Origin: Ruminococcaceae bacterium AB4001
Lineage (GTDB): Bacteria; Bacillota; Clostridia; Saccharofermentanales; Saccharofermentanaceae
DNA: 64,000 nt
NCBI GenBank assembly: GCA_000621765.1
Contig: JHXJ01000011.1
Span: 1 to 64,000, forward strand
Direction of reading: 5' to 3'
Numbering within the stretch: position 1 is the stretch's first letter; every line of letters starts with the position of its first letter. Shown in pieces: positions 16,588 to 23,548 of the stretch. The notes under the pieces were generated by a model, which was not told the origin of the DNA, did not search any database, and worked only from the letters and a program-made list of their open reading frames with translations. The position numbers and the translations under genes are program-made.

Positions 16588-16725
16588 ATGAAAGACAGGA
16601 CATTTATCACGATACTGGCAATTGTAATGGTCATCGGAATCGGCGTAACGACCGGTCTCATGATCCACGGGTACCGGCTCTGGCAGCAGATATCCATTGT
16701 GGAAATGATAGCGAATTGGGGTTAA
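16588..16725 (+). CDS. Very small single-helix membrane protein
   Basis: A 45-codon frame (MKDRTFITILAIVMVIGIGV...) fills the gap between the second small membrane protein and the PstS-like gene. It has one N-terminal membrane helix followed by a short polar tail ending in IANWG, and a TGAGG ribosome site about 9 nt upstream. Its place, spacing (10 nt and 3 nt to neighbours) and hydrophobic bias support a real gene. Function unknown. Confidence 0.55.
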   Translation: MKDRTFITILAIVMVIGIGVTTGLMIHGYRLWQQISIVEMIANWG

Positions 16726-16728
16726 GGC

Positions 16729-17691
16729 ATGGATAAGAAGAAACTGGCAAAACAGCTTGCTGTTATTGCGATAATAATCGCGTTGTTCGCAGTACTTGAT
16801 ATAGCGATCTATCAGTTGTTTATCAAAAGAGTTATCAGTCACCATTCACCCGGCATGCAGAAAATGAGTGTCGAGGTCGCAAACTATGTTCCGTACTCCG
16901 GAAGCGGAAACATTTACTCCTCCACAGATGCCAAAAAGCTGGAAGGTGACATTCCTGTCATAGACGGCGCTGCGGCGCTCCTGCCCGTTTATGCAGGGTT
17001 TGTTGAAAGCATTTATCCGGAAGAGTCCGTTGTTTTCAACGGTACCGACTACGACGCTTCCAGCGCAATGCATTATACGAATACGAGGGGCGCATATAAG
17101 GATATCGTCGACGGGAACGCGGACATCATAATCTGCGCGCAGCCTTCGGATGAGCAGCTTGCATACGCGGCCGAAAACGGCGTTGAGCTGGAGATGGTCC
17201 CGATCGGCTCGGATGCGTTTGTATTTATCGTCAATTCAGGCAATCCGGTCTCTGACATTTCGATTGAGCAGATCCGCGGAATCTATTCGGGTGAGATCAC
17301 AAATTGGAGCGAACTGGGCGGAAACAATGTCCCGATAGCCGCTATGAGAAGGAATAAGAACAGCGGCTCTGAGACCGCTCTCGAAAAGCTGATGGGCGAC
17401 ATTCCGATCAAACCTGATTACACAGCTTTATTCGGCAGCCCCATAGGATTCTCGTTCAGATACTATGTGACAGGCATGCTTGCGGAAGGCGGAGTAAAGA
17501 TCCTGACGATCAACGGAGTGGCGCCGACTTCTGAAACCATAGCAGACGGTTCGTATCCGGTATCGGGAAACATCTATGCCATTTACCGCAAGGGCGAGAC
17601 CAACGAGAATGTATACAAGGCCATTAGTTTCATGCTGTCGCCGGAAGGGCAGAAGATAGTAGAAGACAGCGGTTATATTCCGCTTCATTAA
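16729..17691 (+). CDS. Membrane-anchored PstS-like substrate-binding protein
   Basis: A 320-residue protein with an N-terminal membrane helix (LAVIAIIIALFAVLDIAIYQ) but no lipobox, then a type II periplasmic-binding fold of the PstS family: IDGAAALLPVYAGF (phosphate loop), the DIIICAQPSDEQ strand, IGSDAFVFIVNSGNPVSDIS, IRGIYSGEITNWSELGG and RNKNSGSETALEKLMG with the usual ligand-binding Arg/Ser. No pst permease or ATPase genes follow, so it is unlikely to feed a transporter encoded here. It may sense phosphate or another anion for the linked XRE regulator and small membrane proteins. Confidence 0.75.
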   Translation: MDKKKLAKQLAVIAIIIALFAVLDIAIYQLFIKRVISHHSPGMQKMSVEVANYVPYSGSGNIYSSTDAKKLEGDIPVIDGAAALLPVYAGFVESIYPEESVVFNGTDYDASSAMHYTNTRGAYKDIVDGNADIIICAQPSDEQLAYAAENGVELEMVPIGSDAFVFIVNSGNPVSDISIEQIRGIYSGEITNWSELGGNNVPIAAMRRNKNSGSETALEKLMGDIPIKPDYTALFGSPIGFSFRYYVTGMLAEGGVKILTINGVAPTSETIADGSYPVSGNIYAIYRKGETNENVYKAISFMLSPEGQKIVEDSGYIPLH

Positions 17692-17795
17692 AGATGCTCC
17701 ATCAGGCAATCAGGCCCGGGGATGCAGGAGTTTGATTGACTCAAAAAACCTTGCAGATTTACTTTTTTTATGATGAGTGCAATAATATGCAGGAA

Positions 17796-17815
17796 TGCGT
17801 GCATATAAGCATGCA
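17796..17815 (+). other. 5' leader hairpin
   Basis: TGCGTGC and GCATGCA pair over 7 bp (one G-U) around a 6-nt loop, followed by AAAAAACAAGGAGGG and the ATG at 17837. The same stem occurs before the gene at 54593. Confidence 0.4.
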
Positions 17816-17836
17816 TAAAAAACAAGGAGGGTCTAT

Positions 17837-18196
17837 ATGGAAACTACAAAGAATAAGCAGATAACTGCGTTGGTATTAGGTATCGTATCTGTTGTACTTC
17901 CGAACATTTCTTCTGCTATCGGAAACAGCATCGACACAACTACTTCTGAGGGAACACTGGGATTCCTTATCTTCAGTATCATCATTTCTCTTGCAGCTCT
18001 TATCGTTGGTATCATCGGTATCATCAAGAGCTCTGCTGTAAGAAAAGAAGCTAGAGAAGCAGGCGAGAAGAATATTCTTGCTACTATCGGTCTTGTAGCT
18101 TCAATCGTTGGTACAGTTTATGCAGCAATCGCATTTGTTGCATGCGGTCTCTGCGGTGCTTGCGCTGTCTGCGCTCTGGCTGCTGCAGCTTCCTAA
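17837..18196 (+). CDS. Small hydrophobic membrane protein, DUF4190-like
   Basis: A 119-residue protein with three or four hydrophobic segments: ITALVLGIVSVVLPNISSAI, FLIFSIIISLAALIVGIIGI and a Cys/Ala-rich C-terminal segment. The N-terminal KQITALVLGIVS and central IVGIIGIIKSSAVR resemble DUF4190-type proteins. A strong AAGGAGGG ribosome site precedes the ATG. The codon style (GCT, GTT) suggests good expression. It ends before a strong terminator. Function unknown. Confidence 0.65.
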   Translation: METTKNKQITALVLGIVSVVLPNISSAIGNSIDTTTSEGTLGFLIFSIIISLAALIVGIIGIIKSSAVRKEAREAGEKNILATIGLVASIVGTVYAAIAFVACGLCGACAVCALAAAAS

Positions 18197-18225
18197 TGTC
18201 TTTTAGACTATAACTGTTGAATTTG

Positions 18226-18272
18226 AGGGCTGTCTCAAAAGTGACTGGTTCACATAGAGACAGCCCTTTTAT
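18226..18272 (+). terminator. Rho-independent terminator
   Basis: AGGGCTGTCTC (18226-18236) and GAGACAGCCCT (18257-18267) form a perfect 11-bp stem followed by TTTATT. The GGGCTGTC outer stem recurs in other terminators of the window. Confidence 0.85.
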
Positions 18273-18284
18273 TGAGAGTGATCT

Positions 18285-19094
18285 ATGTATCCATATATTG
18301 AAATCTTAGGCAGATCTTACCCGACATACGGCATCTTTGCGGCTATAGGCCTTGTTCTGAGCGGCCTGGTCGTATACTTCCTGGTAAAGAACAAGGGCAT
18401 TTTCTTTGAAGACATCGCCATGACCGGGCTTTATCTTGCCATCGGACTTTTTATCGGAAGCCATATCATGTATGGCATAACAAACGCCGATAAAATAGTC
18501 GTTCTGTTCCAGCATATCAGCGAATACACATTCCTTGATTTCATTAAGACACTGTTTGGCGTTTACATGGGAGGAATGGTCTTCTACGGCGGACTTATAG
18601 GCGGTCTTGTCGCTTTGGTGTTAGCTGATAAATTCTCGAAAAAGAAATACTTCAAGGGCGACATCATGTTTGATCCTGTCGCAGTAGTGATCCCTCTGTT
18701 CCATACATTCGGACGTATCGGCTGCTTTTTCGGAGGCTGCTGCTATGGCATCGAATGCAAAGTCGGTTTCACTTTTCACGGAAACACGCTGTATCCGGAA
18801 GTCAATGACGTAAACAGACTGCCGGTCCAGCTTATAGAAGCTGCATGCAATCTGATACTGTTTCTGATCCTTCTGGCTCTTTATAAGAAACAGAAGTTCC
18901 CGAAAAGACTCCTGATAGTCTATTTCTTCATGTACCCGGTCGTCAGGTTTACCCTTGAGTTCTTCAGGGGCGACGAGATAAGGGGATTCCTTTTCGGGCT
19001 TTCGACATCGCAGATAATAAGCATCCTGTTATTCACGTTTGCGCTGGTCTTTACCATAACCGACAAACTGAAGAAAAATAAACAGGTTCAATAA
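18285..19094 (+). CDS. lgt: Prolipoprotein diacylglyceryl transferase
   Basis: A 269-residue polytopic enzyme that transfers the diacylglyceryl group of phosphatidylglycerol to the lipobox cysteine of prolipoproteins. The signature HTFGRIGCFFGGCCYG near residues 143-158 corresponds to the catalytic Arg loop of Lgt, and LYPEVNDVNRLPVQLIEA with RFTLEFFRGDE follows as expected. About seven hydrophobic segments are present. The ribosome site is weak (GAGAGTG), just after the T-run of the upstream terminator. Several lipoprotein precursors in this window would be its substrates. Confidence 0.9.
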   Translation: MYPYIEILGRSYPTYGIFAAIGLVLSGLVVYFLVKNKGIFFEDIAMTGLYLAIGLFIGSHIMYGITNADKIVVLFQHISEYTFLDFIKTLFGVYMGGMVFYGGLIGGLVALVLADKFSKKKYFKGDIMFDPVAVVIPLFHTFGRIGCFFGGCCYGIECKVGFTFHGNTLYPEVNDVNRLPVQLIEAACNLILFLILLALYKKQKFPKRLLIVYFFMYPVVRFTLEFFRGDEIRGFLFGLSTSQIISILLFTFALVFTITDKLKKNKQVQ

Positions 19095-19105
19095 ACATAC
19101 AATGA

Positions 19106-19137
19106 AAAAGGCCGTCCGGGATTCCGAACGGCCTTTT
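19106..19137. terminator. Bidirectional terminator
   Basis: AAAAGGCCGT (19106-19115) and ACGGCCTTTT (19128-19137) form a 10-bp stem with A- and T-rich ends, between the convergent lgt and the small membrane protein gene. Confidence 0.85.
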
Positions 19138-19159
19138 AAATAACTTAAGCAGTTAACTA

Positions 19160-19450
19160 TTAATAACTACCGGAAACGCCTGCTGCTACACCAGCTGCAA
19201 CTGCGATGATCATGATTGCACCAACAACGATGTTGAGGATGAGACCGATGATAGCTGTGATCTTACCAACCTTTGTGAAGGTGTTCTGAACGCCTTCCTT
19301 AGCGCACTGACCGCCAAGAATGAGGCTTACGATAGCGGGGATAAGACCCATACCATATACTTCACAAAGAACGATAGATGCGATTCCGCATGCCATGCAA
19401 GCGATTGACTTGCCCTTAGACTGACCCTGTACAGGTGTGTTTTCTGCCAT
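19160..19450 (-). CDS. Small membrane protein, DUF4190-like
   Basis: A 96-residue protein with a short polar start (MAENTPVQGQSKGK) and two long hydrophobic segments (IACMACGIASIVLCEVYGMG and VGKITAIIGLILNIVVGAIM). The arrangement GKSIACMACGIASIVL ... LILGGQCAKEG ... KVGKITAIIGLIL fits DUF4190-like proteins and resembles the gene at 17837 in general style. A GGAGGGTC ribosome site lies upstream. It is divergent from the PPi-PFK gene across the gap containing array B. Function unknown. Confidence 0.7.
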   Translation of the reverse strand: MAENTPVQGQSKGKSIACMACGIASIVLCEVYGMGLIPAIVSLILGGQCAKEGVQNTFTKVGKITAIIGLILNIVVGAIMIIAVAAGVAAGVSGSY

Positions 19451-19658
19451 TTTAATGACCCTCCAAATAAATTTTTAAGGGATTTCGCTAGTGTTCTACC
19501 CCATGCAATGTGATTTTATCAAATACTTATGCGAATGTTAATGGAGTTTCAGACAAATTGTTTGACAATCAAAATATGTTTTTTAGTGAGAAATGTCCAA
19601 GGCATTTTTAGCCGGACTATTCAGCCGGACGGCCTGTGAATGGCGTTATTGATATCCG

Positions 19659-19752
19659 TTTATGCACTAAAGTCCTGATTTTCGAAGTTTAGTGCATAAA
19701 AATGGCGGAATTCATGCACTAAAGTCCGGGTTTTCGAAGTTTAGTGCATAAA
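19659..19752. repeat. Keyed inverted-repeat array B (keyword ATGCACTAAA), two units
   Basis: Two units of 52-bp period. Unit 1: TTTATGCACTAAA (19659-19671), 16-nt loop with TTTTCG, TTTAGTGCATAAA (19688-19700). Unit 2: ATGCACTAAA (19714-19723), same type of loop, TTTAGTGCAT (19740-19749). The arms are perfect inverted repeats. The same keyword and period return at 62989-63131. The array lies in the 437-nt divergent gap before the PPi-PFK gene; 19451-19650 shows nothing recognisable. Confidence 0.8.
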
Positions 19753-19755
19753 AAA

Positions 19756-19803
19756 GAGAAATCATCTGCATAGAGCCGCAGTGATCATGCAGCCGGGTTT
19801 CTC
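19756..19803. other. Nested dyad after array B
   Basis: GAGAAA (19756-19761) with TTTCTC (19798-19803), and inside them CTGCAT (19766-19771) with ATGCAG (19787-19792). It could fold as an interrupted hairpin. No T-run follows, so a terminator is not assigned. Confidence 0.4.
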
Positions 19804-19825
19804 TCAAAAAGCACAAATTCTACCA

Positions 19826-19854
19826 TTGAATTTTCACGGCTGATTAATTATTAT
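19826..19854 (+). promoter_or_regulatory. Promoter of the PPi-PFK gene
   Basis: TTGAAT (19826-19831), 17-nt spacer, TATTAT (19849-19854), about 34 nt before the ATG with its AAAGGAG ribosome site. Confidence 0.55.
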
Positions 19855-19887
19855 TCTTGTGTATTTTATATATAAAGGAGTACAACT

Positions 19888-21546
19888 ATGGATATTTCAC
19901 CCCTCCAGAAAGCAAGATACGAGTATCAGCCCAAGCTTCCGGGCATGCTCAGAAACGGTATTGCTGAGATCAGCGTACAGGAAGGTGCTGCTACACAGTC
20001 TGTTGCAGATCAGGAAAAGATCGCAGCTCTCTTCCCCAACACATATGGTAAGCCCGAGATCACATTCGTAAAGGGCGCTAACACATCTGCTGCTAAGAAG
20101 CAGGTCGTAGGCGTTATCCTTTCCGGCGGCCAGGCTCCGGGCGGACACAACGTTATTTCCGGTCTTTATGACGCTCTTAAGGCTGCAAACCCTGAGAACA
20201 AGCTTCTTGGTTTCAAGAAGGGACCTGACGGACTTCTCAAGAACGACTATGTCGAGTTCGACGATGCTTTCATCGATGCATACAGAAACACAGGCGGTTT
20301 CGACATCATCGGTTCCGGCAGAACAAAGCTTGAGACAGAAGAGCAGTTCCAGACTGTTGCTAACTTCGCTAAAGAGAACGGCCTTACAGCTATTGTAATC
20401 ATCGGCGGCGATGACTCCAACACAAACGCTGCTACACTCGCTGAGTACATGGCTGCTAACAACACAGGCATCCAGGTTATCGGCTGCCCTAAGACGATCG
20501 ACGGCGACCTCAAGAATGAGGACATCGAGGCTTCTTTCGGTTTCGATACAGCTACAAAGACATATTCCGAGCTCATCGGCAACATCGAGAGAGATGCTAA
20601 CTCCGCAAAGAAGTATTGGCACTTCATCAAGGTTATGGGACGTTCTGCTTCCCACGTTGCTCTCGAGTGCGCTCTTGAGACACAGCCTAACATCTGCCTC
20701 ATCGGTGAGGAAGTTGCAGCTAAGAAGATGTCTCTTGCTGACATCACAAACCAGATCGCTGATTCCGTTGAGAAGAGAGCAGCTAACGGCGACAACTTCG
20801 GTGTTGCCATCATCCCTGAGGGTATCGTAGAGTTCGTACCTGAGTTCTCCGCTCTCATCGCTGAGATCAACGAGCTCCTCGCTGGCGAGAAGACAGCTCA
20901 GTTCAACGCTCTTCCTGACTGGAACGCTAAGTATGAGTTCATCAAGGCAGGCCTTTCCGCTGATGCTTTCAAGGTATTCGATATCCTTCCTCAGGGCATC
21001 CAGCAGCAGCTCTTCCTCGAGAGAGATCCTCACGGCAACGTTCAGGTTTCCCTCATCGAGTCCGAGAAGCTCTTCTCCGAGATGGTTAAGAACGAGCTCG
21101 CAAAGAGAAAGGAAGCTGGCACATACAAGGGTAAGTTCGGCGCTCAGCACCACTTCTTCGGTTATGAAGGCCGTTGCGCATTCCCTTCCAACTTCGACGC
21201 AGACTACTGCTACTCTCTGGGCTTCAACGCATTCATGCTCATCCAGTATGGTTACACAGGATACCTCTCAAAGGTTTCCAACATCAGCAAGCCTGCTGAC
21301 GAGTGGGTTGCCGGCGGTATGCCTATCACAAAGATGATGAACATGGAGAGAAGAAACGGCGCAGACAAGCCGGTTATCAGAAAGGCTCTCGTAGAGCTCG
21401 ACGGCAAGCCGTTCAAGTATTTCGAAGCTAACCGTGAGAGATGGGCAGTTGAGACTGCATTCACATTCCCTGGCGCTATCCAGTACTTCGGACCTTCTGA
21501 AGTTTGCGACAGAACTACAATCACTCTCGCTCTTGAGAAGAACTAA
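19888..21546 (+). CDS. pfp: Pyrophosphate-dependent 6-phosphofructokinase
   Basis: A 552-residue enzyme of the long PFP class that interconverts fructose 6-phosphate and fructose 1,6-bisphosphate with PPi. Key motifs: nucleotide/PPi loop [15 protein letters not shown] (residues 79-92), [11 protein letters not shown] (173-177 GGDDS, the second Asp marks PPi rather than ATP use), and the catalytic segment [10 protein letters not shown] (residues 201-210). The codon usage is strongly biased to GCT, ACA, GTT and TCC, as in the other glycolytic and hydrogenase genes, pointing to high expression. A reversible PPi-PFK fits an anaerobe saving ATP. Confidence 0.93.
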   Translation: MDISPLQKARYEYQPKLPGMLRNGIAEISVQEGAATQSVADQEKIAALFPNTYGKPEITFVKGANTSAAKKQVVGVILSGGQAPGGHNVISGLYDALKAANPENKLLGFKKGPDGLLKNDYVEFDDAFIDAYRNTGGFDIIGSGRTKLETEEQFQTVANFAKENGLTAIVIIGGDDSNTNAATLAEYMAANNTGIQVIGCPKTIDGDLKNEDIEASFGFDTATKTYSELIGNIERDANSAKKYWHFIKVMGRSASHVALECALETQPNICLIGEEVAAKKMSLADITNQIADSVEKRAANGDNFGVAIIPEGIVEFVPEFSALIAEINELLAGEKTAQFNALPDWNAKYEFIKAGLSADAFKVFDILPQGIQQQLFLERDPHGNVQVSLIESEKLFSEMVKNELAKRKEAGTYKGKFGAQHHFFGYEGRCAFPSNFDADYCYSLGFNAFMLIQYGYTGYLSKVSNISKPADEWVAGGMPITKMMNMERRNGADKPVIRKALVELDGKPFKYFEANRERWAVETAFTFPGAIQYFGPSEVCDRTTITLALEKN

Positions 21547-21579
21547 GAGTTACTCTCATAACAGAACGTAATAACATGG

Positions 21580-21611
21580 CTGTCCCGTAGAAATACGGGG
21601 CAGTTCTTTTT
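21580..21611 (+). terminator. Rho-independent terminator of pfp
   Basis: CTGTCCCGTA (21580-21589), GAAA loop, TACGGGGCAG (21594-21603), followed by TTCTTTTT. Confidence 0.88.
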
Positions 21612-21722
21612 GTGACCGATTTGGGAGTGAAAGCTGCCGAAAAACTATCGTAACTTTTAAGGGTTTACGCGTAAATCAGGACTCTCGAAAACTAAGAACC
21701 GTTTTTCCATCCGTTCCTCTGT

Positions 21723-21975
21723 GTTGACAGTTTTGTTGACGATATTGGGTCAGATCCGTCAACATTTTCGTCAACAATGGCTTTGTTGACGATTTTGTTG
21801 CTGGTTTGGAGTCTTTTTCGTCAACAAATTCGTCAACAGCAGCGCGCGATTATGTGAAATTACTGTCCGTTATCTTGACAGAGCACCATACCAAAAAAGT
21901 CATTTTCGATGAAAAATGACTCAATTGGGAGTTTTCAGACCCTTCTGACTCCCAAATACGCATCAGGGCATTTTT
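21723..21975. repeat. Keyed inverted-repeat array C (keywords GTTGACGA and TGGGAG)
   Basis: First part: GTTGACGA at 21735-21742 and 21785-21792, with inverse copies CGTCAAC 21757-21763 and TCGTCAAC 21768-21775, 21818-21825 and 21830-21837. Each unit reads keyword, loop, inverse, 3-5 nt, inverse; the units are 50 bp apart. Second part: a GTCATTTT/AAAATGAC hairpin (21899-21920) followed by a TGGGAG/CTCCCA hairpin with loop TTTTCAGACCCTTCTGA, homologous to that of array A but with a different stem. The rest of the 454-nt gap has a palindrome TTTACGCGTAAA (21664-21675) and no gene. Confidence 0.78.
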
Positions 21976-21988
21976 CTTTCATGCACGC

Positions 21989-22000
21989 TATAATCTAGAT
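21989..22000 (+). promoter_or_regulatory. -10 element placed for a leaderless transcript
   Basis: TATAAT (21989-21994) ends exactly 6 nt before the ATG at 22001, and no ribosome site is present, so the transcript should start at or next to the start codon. Confidence 0.5.
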
Positions 22001-22633
22001 ATGAACAGAAACAGGACATCAGAACTGATCTTCAATCTCATCATCGTGGCGCTAACGATAGTGGGCATTATCCTGATGCTCACGGGCAGGCCGGAAGAAG
22101 GCGCGCTGCAGTCGTCAGGACTGGAGAACTTCAAGTTTTATACAGTGCTGACTAATGTGTTCTGCGGCATTGTCGCACTTATTCAGCTGGCATTTATCCT
22201 GCTTAAGAAGGACACCGGGAAGATAAGGCTGCTTAAGCTCGCCGCGGTATGCGGAGTCGCCATAACATTTGCCGTTGTCGCTTTCATGTTCGGCCCGCTT
22301 TACGGGTTCCCGCAGTTCTACAGGAGGGGCAATCTGTTTTTCCATCTGCTGCTGCCACTGGTGGCGATGGCTGAATTTGTTTTCGTGAGGCGCGCGAAAA
22401 TGCCGTTCAGATATACGGTTTTCGCGGCTGTTCCGACGCTTCTTTACGGGACAGGGTATCTTCTTAACATCCTGATAAATGGAGTGGGCGGACCCTGGCC
22501 TGATACCAATGATTTCTATGCTTTCTTAAGCTGGGGATGGCCTGTCGGGATCGCTATCTTTGCGGTCATAACGATAGCGGCGTTTGGCGTCGCATGTCTT
22601 TTCAGAGCGGTCAGCAATAAGCGGGCTGTGTAA
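22001..22633 (+). CDS. Pr6Pr-like integral membrane protein
   Basis: A 210-residue protein with about six hydrophobic segments. FKFYTVLTNVFCGIVAL, NLFFHLLLPLVAMAEFVF and FLSWGWPVGIAIFAVI resemble the Pr6Pr family of bacterial membrane proteins (YT.TN, H..P and late aromatic motifs). The start at 22001 has no ribosome site but a TATAAT 6 nt upstream, suggesting leaderless translation. Function of the family is unclear. It is followed by a sugar isomerase after a short gap. Confidence 0.65.
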   Translation: MNRNRTSELIFNLIIVALTIVGIILMLTGRPEEGALQSSGLENFKFYTVLTNVFCGIVALIQLAFILLKKDTGKIRLLKLAAVCGVAITFAVVAFMFGPLYGFPQFYRRGNLFFHLLLPLVAMAEFVFVRRAKMPFRYTVFAAVPTLLYGTGYLLNILINGVGGPWPDTNDFYAFLSWGWPVGIAIFAVITIAAFGVACLFRAVSNKRAV

Positions 22634-22721
22634 TCCCGGCAGGGCGGAGTTTTGCCTATTTATCCACGGAATTTTGAGGTGGCCGAGTGTTAATATATGC
22701 TCGAAAAGGAGATTCATGCAG

Positions 22722-23408
22722 ATGAAAAGATCCGAGATAAACAAAGCATTAAAGCGCATGGAGAGCGTGATCAATGAGCTTAAGATAAGCCTGCCGCCGT
22801 TCTGTTCTTTTACTCCTGAGGAGTGGAAGACAAAAGGGCACGATTACGATGAGATCAGGGATAACATGCTCGGCTGGGATATTACCGATTACGGCCTGGG
22901 CGATTTCGAGAAGGTCGGATTCTCGCTGATCACGCTCCGCAACGGCAATCTCAAAGCAAAGGACAAGTATCCGAAGGGGTATGCGGAAAAGCTTCTGTTC
23001 ATTGAAGAAGGGCAGTATTCGCCGAACCATTTTCACTGGAACAAGATGGAAGACATCATTAACAGGGGCGGCGGAAATCTTCTGATAAGAGTCTATAACT
23101 CGCTTCCTGACGAGGAGATCGACAGGGAAAGCGACGTCACGGTCCACACCGACGGCCGGACGTATCAGGTCAAAGCGGGAACCCAGATAAGACTTACGCC
23201 CGGAGAGAGCATTTCCATACAGCCTTATCTGTATCACGATTTCGAAGTCGAAAAGGGGACGGGAGCGGTGCTTTTGGGAGAAGTATCGCAGGTAAATGAC
23301 GATAACAGTGACAACAGGTTCAATCCTCCGGTAGGCAGGTTCCCGGAAATAGACGAGGATGAGGAGCCTTACAGATTACTGTGCAATGAGTATCCTGAGG
23401 CAGACTGA
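22722..23408 (+). CDS. D-lyxose/D-mannose ketol-isomerase family protein
   Basis: A 228-residue cupin-type isomerase. The metal site is in SPNHFHWNKMEDIINRGGG (two His and a Glu) with a further His in YLYHDFEVE, matching D-lyxose isomerases such as B. subtilis YdaE and related mannose isomerases. These enzymes convert D-lyxose or D-mannose to the ketose. Two ATGs (22716 and 22722) follow AAAGGAG; the second is 10 nt away and the first only 4, so 22722 is chosen with little certainty. The isolated context does not show which sugar is used. Confidence 0.82.
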   Translation: MKRSEINKALKRMESVINELKISLPPFCSFTPEEWKTKGHDYDEIRDNMLGWDITDYGLGDFEKVGFSLITLRNGNLKAKDKYPKGYAEKLLFIEEGQYSPNHFHWNKMEDIINRGGGNLLIRVYNSLPDEEIDRESDVTVHTDGRTYQVKAGTQIRLTPGESISIQPYLYHDFEVEKGTGAVLLGEVSQVNDDNSDNRFNPPVGRFPEIDEDEEPYRLLCNEYPEAD

Positions 23409-23479
23409 CACCTGAGATTTTGCACAAAGATATGGGGTTTTGTCGCTAAATAGTAACTTATATGTAAGATGTTTCTGCC

Positions 23480-23508
23480 TTGACTTAAAAAGTATACTAA
23501 AGCATTAT
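23480..23508 (+). promoter_or_regulatory. Promoter of the GH25 muramidase gene
   Basis: TTGACT (23480-23485), 17-nt spacer, CATTAT (23503-23508), about 40 nt before the TTG start. Confidence 0.55.
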
Positions 23509-23548
23509 TATCATGAATATTTATGATTTTTGACCAGGTGGTATTGTT

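Noticed and set aside
19897-21153. Long antisense frame (418 codons) within pfp
   Set aside because: It is a by-product of the strong codon bias of pfp. The product is Leu/Ser/Val-rich without motifs, and no ribosome site is present.
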